Assembly: GCF_022179385.1 (NCBI RefSeq)
Contig: NZ_BPQS01000056.1
Location: 1 to 32,241 of the forward strand
DNA from: Methylobacterium longum
GTDB lineage: Bacteria; Pseudomonadota; Alphaproteobacteria; Rhizobiales; Beijerinckiaceae
Length of the DNA: 32,241 nt
Reading direction: 5' to 3'
The notes beneath the pieces were generated by a model, which was not told where the DNA came from, made no database searches, and saw nothing but the letters and a program-made list of their open reading frames with translations. Shown in pieces: positions 1 through 8,469 of the stretch (position 1 is its first letter; each line of letters begins with the position of its first letter). The translations under genes were made by a program, and so were the position numbers.

Positions 1-160
1 GCAGCACCGCGATCTCCGCGAGCACGAGCAGCGCCGCCGGGATCTCCACCAGATGGCCGAGGCCGTCGTCCAGCCGGCGCAGCCAGGTCCGGGCGCGCAG
101 GGGCGGGCCGGACGACTCAATTCCTGCCGTCGTCTCGACGGCCGCGATATCGATCTGCAT
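1..160 (-). CDS. TRAP transporter small permease (DctQ-like), N-terminal part, cut by window edge
   Basis: Translating the minus strand from the ATG at 160 gives 53 residues with no stop before the window edge. A short polar leader (about 1-35) is followed by the start of a hydrophobic helix (IPAALLVLAEIAVL). This is the usual beginning of a TRAP small membrane subunit, or of a DctQ-DctM fusion. A purine-rich GGGAGGG lies just upstream of the ATG. The gene follows the TRAP solute-binding protein in the same direction after 136 bp, which supports the call. The large permease should lie beyond the left edge. The family assignment rests mainly on context, because only the first membrane helix is visible. 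Confidence 0.65.
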   Translation of the reverse strand, partial: MQIDIAAVETTAGIESSGPPLRARTWLRRLDDGLGHLVEIPAALLVLAEIAVL

Positions 161-296
161 GGCGCCCTCCCGTCGGGGCCGGTCCCGTGCCGTCGCCGGC
201 GGGAACAGCCCCAAATGTGTCGTCTCGTATGTCCAGCGGTGCGTCTCGGCGCGCCTTCGTTCTCCGATACCGCTTTTCGATCCGGCGGGAAGCGCT

Positions 297-1313
297 TCAG
301 GTCAGTTTGCCCGACACGTCCTCAAGATGCGACCAGGCCGCGTCGCCGTACTTGGTTTTCCAGTCCCTGTAGAAGCTCGTCCGCCCGAGGGCCTCGCGGA
401 ACCGCGCCCGGTCGACGTCGATGAAGGTGAGGCCCTTGGCGGTGAGGCCGTCCCGGAGGGACACGCTGAGCTTGGCGACGTCCGCGCGCTGGTCGGTCGC
501 GGACCGGTCGAGTTCCCGCGACACGACCTGGCGCAGCTCCTCGGGCAGCCGCTGCCACGCCCGCTTGTTGCCGAGGATCCAGTAGCCGTCCCAGACATGG
601 CCGGTCAGGCTGCAGAATCTCTGCACCTCGTAGAGCCGCGCCGTGGCCGTGATGGCCAGCGGGTTCTCCTGGCCCTCGACCACCTTGGTCTGGAGCGAGG
701 AGTACAGCTCGTTGAAGTTGATCGGGGCCGCCCCGGCGTCGAGCGCCTTGAACAGGGAGGTGAGCATCGGCGCCGGCGGGACGCGGATCTTGAAGCCCTT
801 CAGGTCCTCCGGCGTCCGGATCTCGCGGGTCGAGGAGGTGATCTGCCGGAAGCCGTTGTCCCAGACCTTGGAGACGGTCAGGATCGGCGTCCTGGCGATC
901 TCGGAGCGGACATAGGTGCCGAGGCCTCCGTCCATCGCCGCCCAGACGGCGTCGTAATCCTTGAAGGCGAAGCCGGTGTTCGGCAGGCTCGCGGCCGGCA
1001 CGAAGGTGGCCAGGATCGAGGTCGCGAGGTTGAAGAACTCGACGCTGCCGTTGCGCACCTGCGCCAGCAGGTCGGTGTCCGAGCCGAGCTGGTTGGCGGG
1101 GAACAGCTTGATCTCCAGCCGGCCGTTCGTGGCCTCGCGGATGCGGTCGAGGGCCTCCTGCGCCCGGACGTTGACCGGATGGGTCGGGTCCTGGCCGGTG
1201 GCCAGCTTGTAGGTGAACTCGGCGGCCTGCCCGCGCCGGGTGAGGATGCCGAAGGCCGGCAGGGCCGCCGCACCCACGAGCAGGCTGCGGCGGCTGAGAC
1301 GCGTGTCGCGCAT
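297..1313 (-). CDS. TRAP transporter solute-binding protein (DctP family)
   Basis: A 338-residue periplasmic binding protein of normal DctP length. The N-terminus has an SRR-SLLVG motif followed by a hydrophobic stretch and a cleavage region near AQA/A, which looks like a twin-arginine signal peptide. Family hallmarks are visible: the ligand-carboxylate arginine in the GFKIRVP segment (R177), the NGFRQIT segment around 153-159, and the conserved VVEGQENPL segment (211-219). GGGAGTGAAACC precedes the ATG. The protein should capture a small organic anion and deliver it to the DctQ/DctM permease. It sits downstream of transketolase and dehydrogenase genes, so its ligand is probably their substrate. 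DctP ligands are typically carboxylates or sulfonates; the exact one cannot be read from the sequence. Confidence 0.93.
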   Translation of the reverse strand: MRDTRLSRRSLLVGAAALPAFGILTRRGQAAEFTYKLATGQDPTHPVNVRAQEALDRIREATNGRLEIKLFPANQLGSDTDLLAQVRNGSVEFFNLATSILATFVPAASLPNTGFAFKDYDAVWAAMDGGLGTYVRSEIARTPILTVSKVWDNGFRQITSSTREIRTPEDLKGFKIRVPPAPMLTSLFKALDAGAAPINFNELYSSLQTKVVEGQENPLAITATARLYEVQRFCSLTGHVWDGYWILGNKRAWQRLPEELRQVVSRELDRSATDQRADVAKLSVSLRDGLTAKGLTFIDVDRARFREALGRTSFYRDWKTKYGDAAWSHLEDVSGKLT

Positions 1314-1385
1314 GGTTTCACTCCCTGGGTGGTCCGGGTCCCGCGATCCCCGCCGTTGCCCGCCGGTGGATCCTGCGTCCCGCGT

Positions 1386-2357
1386 TCAGTCCGGGGCGGT
1401 CGAGCCCCGGTGGCGCGCGTCCCTCGCGGACGACTGTGCGGACGGCCGTGCGGACGGCGGCGCGTCGTCGCCGTTCAGCAGGCGGTAGGCGCGCACCACC
1501 TGGCTGTCGTCGGCGGCGCCGTCGCCGCGGCCGGAGGTGGAGACGAAGAGCTGGTGGGCGAGCGCCGCCAGCGGCAGCGCCGCCCCGGCGCCGCGGCCGG
1601 CCTCCAGCACGATGCCGAGGTCCTTCACGAAGATGTCGACCGCGCTGGTGACCGTCGGCGCGTCCTCCAGCATCCGGGGGCCGCGGTCGCGCAGCATCCA
1701 GCTCGCCGCCGAGGAGCCCGAGAGGATCTCCAGCACCACGTTGAGATCGACCCCGACGCGTCCGGCGAGCGCCAGCGCCTCGGCGGCCGCCGCGATGTGG
1801 ACGCCGCACAGGAGCTGGTTGACGGCCTTGACGGTGGCGCCCTGTCCTGGGCGTTCGCCGACCTGGAAGATGCGGTCGCCCAGGGCGTCGAGGACGGGCC
1901 GCAGGGCCGCCAGCGTCCCGGCGGGCGCGGCCGCCATGATGGTGAGCGTTCCGGCCCGGGCGCCGACGACGCCCCCCGAGACGGGCGCGTCGACGAAGCG
2001 GCGGCCGGCCGCCGCGACGCGCCCGGCCAATCGCTCCACCGATTGCGGCGGGCAGGTCGCCATCAGGACCACGAGGCCGTCCGGCGCGAGGGCGTCGAGG
2101 GCCCCCTCGGTGAACAGCACGGCCTCGGCCTGCGCGGCGTTCACCACCATCAGGAGGAGCGCGTCGGCGCCGGCGGCGGCTTCCGCTGGGGTCGCGATCG
2201 AGGTCCCGCCCGCGGTCGCGAGGGCCGCGCGGCCCTCGGGCCGCAGGTCGTAGCCGCGGACGTCGAAGCCCGCCGCGACCAAGTTGGTCGCCATCGGCAG
2301 GCCCATGGCGCCGAGGCCGATGAAGGCGATGCGGCTCAGATCCGTGCTCAGAGCCAT
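1386..2357 (-). CDS. NAD(P)-dependent 3-hydroxyisobutyrate dehydrogenase-family enzyme (L-threonate dehydrogenase-like)
   Basis: A 323-residue beta-hydroxyacid dehydrogenase. The Rossmann motif GLGAMG is at 14-19, the substrate-binding DAPVSGG at 123-129 and the catalytic lysine in TVKAVNQLL at K177, followed by the all-alpha C-terminal domain. Overall features (DDSQVVRAY near the C-terminus) resemble threonate/glycerate-type members (LtnD) more than true 3-hydroxyisobutyrate dehydrogenases. The last 30 or so residues are a low-complexity Ser/Arg/Pro tail not expected in the family, so the coding end may have been extended by drift. The start overlaps the end of the upstream transketolase subunit by 10 bp, indicating one operon and probable translational coupling. 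The likely role is oxidation of a C4-type sugar acid in the pathway fed by the TRAP system. Confidence 0.85.
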   Translation of the reverse strand: MALSTDLSRIAFIGLGAMGLPMATNLVAAGFDVRGYDLRPEGRAALATAGGTSIATPAEAAAGADALLLMVVNAAQAEAVLFTEGALDALAPDGLVVLMATCPPQSVERLAGRVAAAGRRFVDAPVSGGVVGARAGTLTIMAAAPAGTLAALRPVLDALGDRIFQVGERPGQGATVKAVNQLLCGVHIAAAAEALALAGRVGVDLNVVLEILSGSSAASWMLRDRGPRMLEDAPTVTSAVDIFVKDLGIVLEAGRGAGAALPLAALAHQLFVSTSGRGDGAADDSQVVRAYRLLNGDDAPPSARPSAQSSARDARHRGSTAPD

Positions 2358-3370
2358 GCCCGGATGCTCCCCGCCATCGCGGCGGCCGAGATGCCGTAGC
2401 GGTCGTGGAGCGTCGGCAGGGCGCCGGCCTCGAGGAACTCGTCCGGCAGGCCGATCTGGCGGAAGCCGCGCCCCGGCATCACCCCCGCGCGCATCAGGAG
2501 GCCGGCCACCGCCTCGCCGAGGCCGCCGATCACGCTGTGGTTCTCGGCCACCACCACGAGCCGGCCGCCGCGCCCGGCCTCGCGCAGGATCGTCGCCGTG
2601 TCGAGGGGCTTGATCGTCGGTACGTGCAGGACCGCGACGTCGACCCGGTCGTCGCGCAGGGCCTCGGCGACCTCGAGGGCGCGCATGGTCATCAGGCCCG
2701 ACGAGATCACCAGCACGTCGCGGCCGTCGCGGATCGTCTTGGCCTTGCCGAGTTCGAACGTGTAGCCGTACGCGTCGAGGACCAGCGGAACGTTCCCGCG
2801 CAGGAGCCGGAGGTAGACCGGCCCCTGGTGGGCGGCCATCGCGGGGACGACCTGCTCGATCTCGTGGGCGTCGCAGGGATCGATGATCGTGAGGTTCGGC
2901 ATCCCGCGGAAGATCGCGAGATCCTCGGTCGCCTGGTGGCTGGGGCCGTAACCGGTGGTCAGGCCGGGCAGCGCGCAGGCGATCTTGACGTTGAGGTTCT
3001 CCTCCGCGATCGCGAGGCAGATGAAATCGTAGGCGCGCCGGGCCGCGAACACCGCGTAGGTGGTGGCGAACGGCGTGAAGCCCTCCCGCGCGAGGCCCGC
3101 GGCCGCGCTCATCAGCAGCTGCTCGGCCATCCCCATCTGGTAGAAGCGCTCGGGGTAGGCCTGGGCGAAGATGTGCAGGTCCGTGTACTTCGACAGGTCC
3201 GCCGAGAGGCCGATGATGTCGGGCCGCGTCCCGGCCAGTTCGACCAGGGCGTGGCCGAACGGGGCGGGCTTGGTGCGCTGGCCGGGCGCCGCCAGCGAGG
3301 CGATCATCGCCGAGGTCTTGGCGCCGCCGCCCGCGCGCGGGGCCGGCTTCTCGTACTTGGAGCGTCTCAC
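2348..3370 (-). CDS. Transketolase-like protein, C-terminal subunit (pyrimidine-binding plus C-terminal domains)
   Basis: The second half of a split transketolase, 340 residues from the chosen GTG. It contains the Pyr domain (GHALVELAGTRPDIIGLSAD, then YQMGMAEQ with the TPP-activating Glu) and the transketolase C-terminal domain (GRGGRLVVVAENHS onward). I chose the GTG at 3370-3368 because GGAGGG lies just upstream. It also overlaps the stop of the N-terminal subunit by 3 bases (GTGA), the usual coupling of paired subunits. An ATG further in would remove about 25 residues. Together with the preceding gene it should transfer a two-carbon ketol unit. Split transketolases in catabolic operons are known for unusual sugars (apulose-4-phosphate, 6-deoxy-6-sulfofructose), so this is probably not the housekeeping enzyme. 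Confidence 0.88.
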   Translation of the reverse strand: MRRSKYEKPAPRAGGGAKTSAMIASLAAPGQRTKPAPFGHALVELAGTRPDIIGLSADLSKYTDLHIFAQAYPERFYQMGMAEQLLMSAAAGLAREGFTPFATTYAVFAARRAYDFICLAIAEENLNVKIACALPGLTTGYGPSHQATEDLAIFRGMPNLTIIDPCDAHEIEQVVPAMAAHQGPVYLRLLRGNVPLVLDAYGYTFELGKAKTIRDGRDVLVISSGLMTMRALEVAEALRDDRVDVAVLHVPTIKPLDTATILREAGRGGRLVVVAENHSVIGGLGEAVAGLLMRAGVMPGRGFRQIGLPDEFLEAGALPTLHDRYGISAAAMAGSIRAWL

Positions 3371-4266
3371 TTCACCCTCCCCTCGTCCAGGATCGCCAGG
3401 GCCCGCTGCCACTCGTCCGGCTCGACCCGCAGGAAGTGATTGCGCTCGCGCGCTTCGAGGAAGGGCACGCCCTTCGCCATGCGGGTGTCGCAGAGGATGA
3501 TCCGGGGCTCGGCCCCCGGATGGTGCCGGGCGGCGTCGAAGGCCTTCACCAGCGCGTCGATGTCGTTGCCGTCGACCCGCTGCACGAACCAGTTGAACGC
3601 CGCGAATTTCGGCCCCAGCGGCTCGAAGTTGAGCACCCCGGTGGAGGCGCCGTCGGCCTGCATGCCGTTGACGTCGACGAGGCCGATCAGGTTGTCGAGC
3701 TTGAACGATCCGGCCGACATCGCGGCCTCCCAGGTCGAGCCCTCGTCGAGCTCGCCGTCGGAGAACAGGTTGTAGATGAAGCTCTTGGAGCCCTTCCGCT
3801 TCAGCCCCAGCGCCATGCCGACCGCGATCCCGAGCCCGTGGCCCAGCGACCCGCCGGTGATCTCCATGCCGGGCGTGTAGGCGGCCATGCCGGACATCGG
3901 CAGGCGGCTGTCGTCGCCGCCGTAGCTCGTCAGCTCGTCCTCGGGGATGATCTCCGCCTCGATCAGCGCGGCGTAGAGGGCGATCGCGTAGTGGCCGATC
4001 GACAGGAGGAAGCGGTCGCGACCCTCCCATTCGGGGTCCCCGGGCCGGTAGGCGAGGGCGTGGAAGTAGCTCACCGCCAGCACGTCGGAGATGCCGAGCG
4101 CCTGGGCGATGTAGCCCTGGCCCTGGACCTCGCCCATGCGCAGGGCGTGGCGGCGGATGCGGTAGGCGCGCTCGCCGAGCGGCACGTTGGACCCGGCGCG
4201 GGGCCGTTCGGTCGAGGCTTCGGGCGAGGCCCCGGTCGATGATCCTGTCGGCAGTCCCGTCGTCAT
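3367..4266 (-). CDS. Transketolase-like protein, N-terminal (TPP-binding) subunit
   Basis: 299 residues forming the TPP pyrophosphate-binding half of transketolase. The segments GSLGHGLGIAVGMALGLKRKG and SDGELDEGSTWEAAMSAGSFKLDNLIGLVDVNG contain the GDG...N Mg-TPP motif in a variant form (SDGELDEG...DVNG). Conserved histidines are present in IGHYAIALYA and SLGHGLG. The first 25 or so residues (Thr/Ser/Pro-rich) do not belong to the fold and may be an over-long start, but the ATG at 4266 has GAGGGGG upstream. The gene begins 10 bp after the SDR gene and overlaps the C-terminal subunit gene. The two products should assemble into one enzyme acting in the cytoplasm on the operon's sugar-derived substrate. 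Confidence 0.88.
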   Translation of the reverse strand: MTTGLPTGSSTGASPEASTERPRAGSNVPLGERAYRIRRHALRMGEVQGQGYIAQALGISDVLAVSYFHALAYRPGDPEWEGRDRFLLSIGHYAIALYAALIEAEIIPEDELTSYGGDDSRLPMSGMAAYTPGMEITGGSLGHGLGIAVGMALGLKRKGSKSFIYNLFSDGELDEGSTWEAAMSAGSFKLDNLIGLVDVNGMQADGASTGVLNFEPLGPKFAAFNWFVQRVDGNDIDALVKAFDAARHHPGAEPRIILCDTRMAKGVPFLEARERNHFLRVEPDEWQRALAILDEGRVK

Positions 4267-4276
4267 GGCGGCCCCC

Positions 4277-5026
4277 TCAGTGGATCAGCATGCCGCCGTT
4301 CACGTCGATCACCGCGCCGGTGATGTACGTGGACAGGTCGGAGGCCAGGAACAGGCAGGCGTTGGCGACGTCGTCGGCGACGCCGAGGCGCCCCAGCGGG
4401 ATGCCCTTGGCGATCTCGACCTTCAGCTCGGGGGTGAGCTTGCCGCCGGTGATGTCCGTCTGGATCAGGCCGGGGGTGACCGCGTTCACCCGCACGCCGT
4501 CGGGGCCGAGTTCGCGGGCCATGGCCTTCTGCAGGCCGAGCACACCGGCCTTGGCGGCCGAGTAGTGCGGGCCGCCGAAGATGCCGCCGCCGCGCTGGGC
4601 GGAGACCGACGACATGCACACGATCGCGCCCGAGCCCTGCTGGCGCATGGCGGGGATCACCGCCTGGCTCATGTAGAGGGTGCCGCGCAGGTTCACGTCC
4701 GTGACCGCGTCGTAATGCTCCGGCCCGATCTCCATGATCTTGAGGGGCTGGGTGATGCCGGCGTTGTTGACGAGCACGTCGATCCGGCCGAGGCGGGCCA
4801 CGATCTCGTCGGCCGCCGCCGTGCAGGCCGCCCGGTCGGTGACGTCGCAGGCCAGCCCGACATGGCCGGGGCCGAGGTCGCGGGCGGCGGCCTCGGCCTG
4901 CCCGGCCTCGAGGTCGAGGATCGCGACCCGGGCGCCGTGGCGCGCGAAGAGCCGCGCGGTGGCCTTGCCGATGCCGCGGGCGGAGGCCGCCCCGGTGATC
5001 ACGCAGACCCGATCGTTCAGCAGCAT
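4277..5026 (-). CDS. Short-chain dehydrogenase/reductase (SDR family)
   Basis: A 249-residue classical SDR of full length. The coenzyme motif TGAASARGIG is at 11-20, NNAG at 87-90 and the catalytic set is S142, Y155 and K159 (YSAAK). An acidic residue after beta-2 (LDLE, D38) suggests NAD preference. The C-terminal VNGGMLIH segment matches 3-oxoacyl-reductase/polyol-dehydrogenase-like SDRs. The ATG at 5026 has GGGAGGA at good spacing. It is the first structural gene of the operon, directly ahead of the split transketolase, so it probably oxidises an alcohol group to the ketone that the transketolase then cleaves. Substrate not assignable from sequence. Confidence 0.92.
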   Translation of the reverse strand: MLLNDRVCVITGAASARGIGKATARLFARHGARVAILDLEAGQAEAAARDLGPGHVGLACDVTDRAACTAAADEIVARLGRIDVLVNNAGITQPLKIMEIGPEHYDAVTDVNLRGTLYMSQAVIPAMRQQGSGAIVCMSSVSAQRGGGIFGGPHYSAAKAGVLGLQKAMARELGPDGVRVNAVTPGLIQTDITGGKLTPELKVEIAKGIPLGRLGVADDVANACLFLASDLSTYITGAVIDVNGGMLIH

Positions 5027-5197
5027 GGATTCCTCCCGGTGACCCGCGACGGCGCGGGATCGAACCTGTCGTCACGACGGAGGGTGCGGCGGGCCGGCGA
5101 CCGCGATCCTGCGGATCGTGCGGCCTGCGGCGTCTCCTCCCGTCTGTCTCGTTGGGATGAATGTGACGGCGCGGGACGCCCGCGACAAACGCGGAAT

Positions 5198-5214
5198 TTG
5201 CACGCCCAGGTGAA
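5198..5214. promoter_or_regulatory. Candidate LysR-type operator dyad upstream of the SDR-transketolase-TRAP operon
   Basis: An imperfect inverted repeat, TTGCAC-6 nt-GTGAA, lies between the end of the LysR gene and the SDR start. It has the T-N11-A geometry commonly seen for LysR-family sites. It sits in a 208-bp gap that must contain the operon promoter if the operon is separately transcribed. This is only a single pattern match and there is no second copy to compare with. Confidence 0.3.
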
Positions 5215-5234
5215 TCCCGCTCACCTCGGAGCGG

Positions 5235-6131
5235 TCAGGCGAGATCCGGGCTGAGGTCGATCGCGAGTTCCCCCGCGAGCCAGCGGGCGAAGACCCGGAG
5301 CGGCGCGCGGCGCCGGGCGTCGGCCGGGCAGACGAAGTGATGCCCGACATACGCGATGTCCTGCGCGCGGCCGGCCAGCGGCGCGACGAGGCGGCCGGCC
5401 GCGACCTCCCGCTCGGCGAGGCGGGTCGATTCCAGGGCGACCCCGAGCCCGTCCGCGGCGGCCGCCAGGGCCAGGAAGCTCCGGTCGAAGCGGATCGCCG
5501 CGGACGGCGGCGGCGGCAGCCGGTTGTGCTCGAACCAATGGGTCCAGCGCACCTGCTTGTTGTCGCTCTGGATCAGCGTGTGCGCGCGCAGGTCGGCGGG
5601 TTCGCGGATCGTGGCGGCCCGGGCGGGATCGCAGAGCGGCGTCACCGTCTCCAGGCCCAGCGGCATGCGCACGAGGCCCTCCCCGCGGGGCGGCCCGTAG
5701 ACGATGTCGGCGTCGAACTCGTCGGTGATGAAGCGGGCGTAATCCATGCCGGCGGCCAGGCGCACCTCGAAGCCCGGATGGGCGCTGAGGAAGCGGGCGA
5801 GCCGCGGCGCCAGCCACTGCGCGGCGAAGCTCGGGGCGCAGTGCAGCCGGAGGAGCTGCGGCCCCCGGTTCGCCACGAGGTCGAAGCCGCGGTTGAGCTC
5901 CGCGAAGGCGCGTCCGACATGGTCGCACAGCGCCTCCCCGGCCGGGGTCGGCGCGATCCCGGGCCCGGCCCGCTCGAACAGCGAGACGCCGAGCATCGCC
6001 TCCATCTTGCGGATGGCGTGGCTGACGGCGCTGGGCGACAGGTTCAGCTCGCCCGCCGCGGCCTTGAACGAGCGCCGCCGGGCGGCGGCCTCGAAGATCC
6101 GGATGGCGGAGAGGGGCACGGTCGGGGTCAT
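5235..6131 (-). CDS. LysR-family transcriptional regulator (GcvA-like)
   Basis: 298 residues from the first ATG (6131); the frame stays open further upstream only through a TTG. The winged helix-turn-helix is at about 5-65 (LSAIRIFEAAARRRSFKAAAGELNLSPSAVSHAIRKME), followed by the periplasmic-binding-protein-like effector domain typical of the GcvA subgroup (LRLHCAPSFAAQWLAPRLARF). It lies upstream of, and in the same direction as, the SDR-transketolase-TRAP operon, with 208 bp between. It is therefore a likely local regulator, probably responding to the imported substrate or an intermediate. Confidence 0.9.
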   Translation of the reverse strand: MTPTVPLSAIRIFEAAARRRSFKAAAGELNLSPSAVSHAIRKMEAMLGVSLFERAGPGIAPTPAGEALCDHVGRAFAELNRGFDLVANRGPQLLRLHCAPSFAAQWLAPRLARFLSAHPGFEVRLAAGMDYARFITDEFDADIVYGPPRGEGLVRMPLGLETVTPLCDPARAATIREPADLRAHTLIQSDNKQVRWTHWFEHNRLPPPPSAAIRFDRSFLALAAAADGLGVALESTRLAEREVAAGRLVAPLAGRAQDIAYVGHHFVCPADARRRAPLRVFARWLAGELAIDLSPDLA

Positions 6132-6258
6132 CCGCGTCAGGATGGGCCCGGACCCGGGGGCTGGCAATTTCGATCGCGGCCCGATCGTGACTCCGGTGGG
6201 CGTTCATCGCCCGTCCCCCCAGGGTTCGCGGGCCGCCCCGCCGTCGGGCGTCCGGACC

Positions 6259-7452
6259 TCACGGGGTATCGCGGAGGAACGCCCGGATGAGATCGGCCAC
6301 CTCGTCGGGCCGCTCCTGCTGAACCCAGTGCCCGGCCCCCTCGACGCGGTGAAAGCCGGTCATGTTCGTGCAGGCCTGATGGCGCATCGCCTCGACCGCG
6401 CCCGGTGTCTGGTAGACGCCCCAGTCGCTCCGGCCCGCGATGAAGCACGACGGCACGTCGAGGGTGCGGCCCGCGAAGGCGCCCAGGTCGTCGACGCAGG
6501 CGGCATCGGTGTAGCGGCGGTAGCCCTGCAGCCCCCCCTGGAAGCCGGTCCGCGCGTATTCCGCCACGTACACGTCCAGCTCGGGATCCGTGAGCCACGC
6601 GCAGGTCCGGATCTGGTCGGCGGACGGCATCTCGGGCGCGACCGTCGCCGCCATGCCCCGGTCGCGGTCCATGATGTAGTAGGTCGGAAGCTGCGCGAAT
6701 TCCTCGGCCGCGCGGGATCCCAGCGGCCGGGGCGCGTTGTCCGGCCAGTCGGCGCTCTTCGCGTGGTAGTAGGCGCGCAGGAAGTCCCGCAGACCCTGCG
6801 GCGCGCGCAGCATGTCGTCGTTCGCCTCCCGGGTCCTGTACCAGCGCTGGTAGAACTTGCGCGGGCGCGGCAGGCCGGCCAGCGCCGCGTCGAGGGCGTC
6901 GTCGCTCTCCGCGGGCGCGGCTCCGGCCCCTGCGGGAAGGGCCGGCGGCCCCGCGAACGGGGCGCTCATCATCACGACCGAGCGGAAGACGTCGGGCCGG
7001 ATGAGCCCGCACCAGCCGGCGGCGGGTGAGCCGGAATCGTGGCCGACCACGCAGGCCACCTGCCGGTGCCCCAGGGCGGCGGCGAGCGCCAGGGTATCGG
7101 TGACGACGTTGAGGAAGCCGAAGGGATGCGTGTTCGCCGCGTAGGCCGGATCCCATCCGGTCGTCCTTCCGTAGCCCCGCTGGTCGGCGGCCGCGACGTG
7201 GAACCCGGCCTGCGCCAGCGGCAGCATGATCTTGCGCCAGCTGTAGGCCAGTTCCGGGAAGCCGTGCAGGAGCACGACGAGCGGCCGGCCGGCCGGCTCG
7301 AACCCCGCCTCCAGCACGTGGACGGTGAGGCCGTTGATCCCCGGCAGGAGGCGCGACCGGATGCCCGCCGGCAGCGTCCCGTTGCCGTACGCCGCCGACG
7401 CGGCCCTCACGGCTTCCTCGTCCCTCACGGCTTCCTCGTCCCTTGGAGGCAT
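6259..7452 (-). CDS. Alpha/beta hydrolase, epoxide hydrolase-like
   Basis: 397 residues from the ATG at 7452. The oxyanion motif HGFPE is at 63-67, the nucleophile D139 in GHDSGS, a probable acid D343 (AGRSDWG) and the catalytic His H375 in GAGHWVQQERP. A nucleophilic aspartate in place of serine indicates an epoxide hydrolase or haloalkane-dehalogenase-like enzyme. HGFPE and the tyrosine-rich cap favour epoxide hydrolase. The first residues hold a perfect tandem duplication (DEEAVR twice). The same frame is open a further 210 codons upstream, but that extension has no protein-like composition, and the ATG chosen agrees with where family similarity begins. It stands alone; its physiological substrate is unknown. 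Confidence 0.85.
   Translation of the reverse strand: MPPRDEEAVRDEEAVRAASAAYGNGTLPAGIRSRLLPGINGLTVHVLEAGFEPAGRPLVVLLHGFPELAYSWRKIMLPLAQAGFHVAAADQRGYGRTTGWDPAYAANTHPFGFLNVVTDTLALAAALGHRQVACVVGHDSGSPAAGWCGLIRPDVFRSVVMMSAPFAGPPALPAGAGAAPAESDDALDAALAGLPRPRKFYQRWYRTREANDDMLRAPQGLRDFLRAYYHAKSADWPDNAPRPLGSRAAEEFAQLPTYYIMDRDRGMAATVAPEMPSADQIRTCAWLTDPELDVYVAEYARTGFQGGLQGYRRYTDAACVDDLGAFAGRTLDVPSCFIAGRSDWGVYQTPGAVEAMRHQACTNMTGFHRVEGAGHWVQQERPDEVADLIRAFLRDTP
7404..7439. repeat. 18-bp perfect tandem duplication inside the hydrolase gene
   Basis: Two identical adjacent 18-base units (CCCTCACGGCTTCCTCGT on the plus strand) duplicate six codons (DEEAVR) near the N-terminus of the epoxide hydrolase-like protein. 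The length is a multiple of three, so the frame is kept. Confidence 0.9.
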
Positions 7453-8143
7453 GGACCGCCTGCCTGTTCGTGACGCGCGCGCGCCGGCGGACGCGCGGCT
7501 CCTTCGGTCGCACGTGACCGGGATGCGGCCGCGATGTCCAGAGGCAGGTGCGGACAGCGGCGCCGGAGGCACGTCCATGATCACGCCGGGCCGCCTCGGC
7601 TGATCGGGGAGGATCCGCACGAAGAGCGCGCTGCTGCGGGCTTCGCGCGTGGGCCGCGGACAGGTGTCGCCGCTCGGGCCCTTGGCGGCCGTACACCCGA
7701 CCTCCTGAGCTGAGCCTGCCCGTTTGGCCGCCCGATCTTGCTCTGCGCGCTCCGCCGCCGGGCGGGCCGGGGCAGCGGCACGGCCGGGCCGATCCCGGGC
7801 GCGGGGCCGCGCGGGCGCCTGTTCTGGTCGTCTCGAATCCGGCCGTATCCGGACGGCGACCTGCGCGAGGCGGTGCGCCGGATGGTCGGCGCGCGCCCGC
7901 GGTTCGTGGATCCGCATGATGCCCCTCCGGAGGCCCGGGCTCGGCTGGCCCCGCAGATCGGCATGCTCCCGGCGCTTCCGGGATCGCCCGAGGCGGCGCG
8001 GCCGGGCCGGCTGAATCCGGTCCGGCAGGCCGCCGTCTTCGAGCACGGATGCGCCTCCGCGGCCGCCGACCGCGTCGGCCCCGGCGTTCAAGGGCGGCGG
8101 ATCTGACGCCGCCCGGGGGCCGGACTCCCGCGAGCGGCGCGCG
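7453..8143. other. 690-bp stretch without a convincing gene
   Basis: No clear promoter, RNA gene or repeat seen. The plus strand has an open frame at about 7738-8106 whose second half (from roughly 7830) has a less biased, more protein-like composition (DLREAVRRMVGARPRFV, then DPHDAPPEARARLAPQIG). It lacks a convincing start codon and Shine-Dalgarno site and I recognise no family. It may be a remnant of a lost gene or a chance frame in GC-rich DNA. Confidence 0.4.
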
Positions 8144-8455
8144 TCAGCCCGTCTCCGTGCGGCGGGCGGCGTCCTGGCGGGCCGCCCGCGCCAGGGCGAT
8201 CAGCTCGGCGGCGGTCGATTCGCCGCTCAGGCCCGGCTCCCCGCCGGGGCCGGCCAGCAGCAGGATCGGCGGCGCCGTCGGGACCCGAGGCCGCCGCGCG
8301 CGCCCCTGCCGGCGCGGGATCCTGCGATCGGTCGGTTCCACCATCACGCCACCCAGGTTGAAGCCCGCCGCCGCCGGCGTCCCCGGCCTGCCTTGCGCCT
8401 CGGACGGCCTCTTGCCCGCCCAGGAGGCCCGGCACGGCGGCCAGGCAACGCTCAC
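8144..8455 (-). CDS. Hypothetical small protein (doubtful)
   Basis: A 103-residue frame from a GTG with GGAG upstream; an internal ATG at 8344 would give 66 residues. The C-terminal part (STAAELIALARAARQDAARR) looks like a real amphipathic helix. The middle is Arg/Pro-rich and could be spurious. No family recognised. It begins 15 bp after the stop of the even smaller ORF at 8470-8538, so the two could be co-transcribed. Confidence 0.35.
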   Translation of the reverse strand: MSVAWPPCRASWAGKRPSEAQGRPGTPAAAGFNLGGVMVEPTDRRIPRRQGRARRPRVPTAPPILLLAGPGGEPGLSGESTAAELIALARAARQDAARRTETG

Positions 8456-8469
8456 CGTGTCTCCGGCGC

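Noticed and set aside
159..2399. A 746-codon plus-strand open frame opposite the TRAP and dehydrogenase genes
   Set aside because: It is antisense to two genes with clear family motifs and has the Arg/Gly/Val-rich composition of a GC shadow.
5337..6290. A plus-strand open frame opposite the LysR gene
   Set aside because: Antisense to a LysR gene with a clear helix-turn-helix; the product is Arg/Gly/Ala-rich without motifs.
7453..8091. A 213-codon N-terminal extension of the epoxide hydrolase-like protein
   Set aside because: The extension is Arg/Pro/Gly-rich with no domain, and the ATG at 7452 coincides with the start of family-like sequence.
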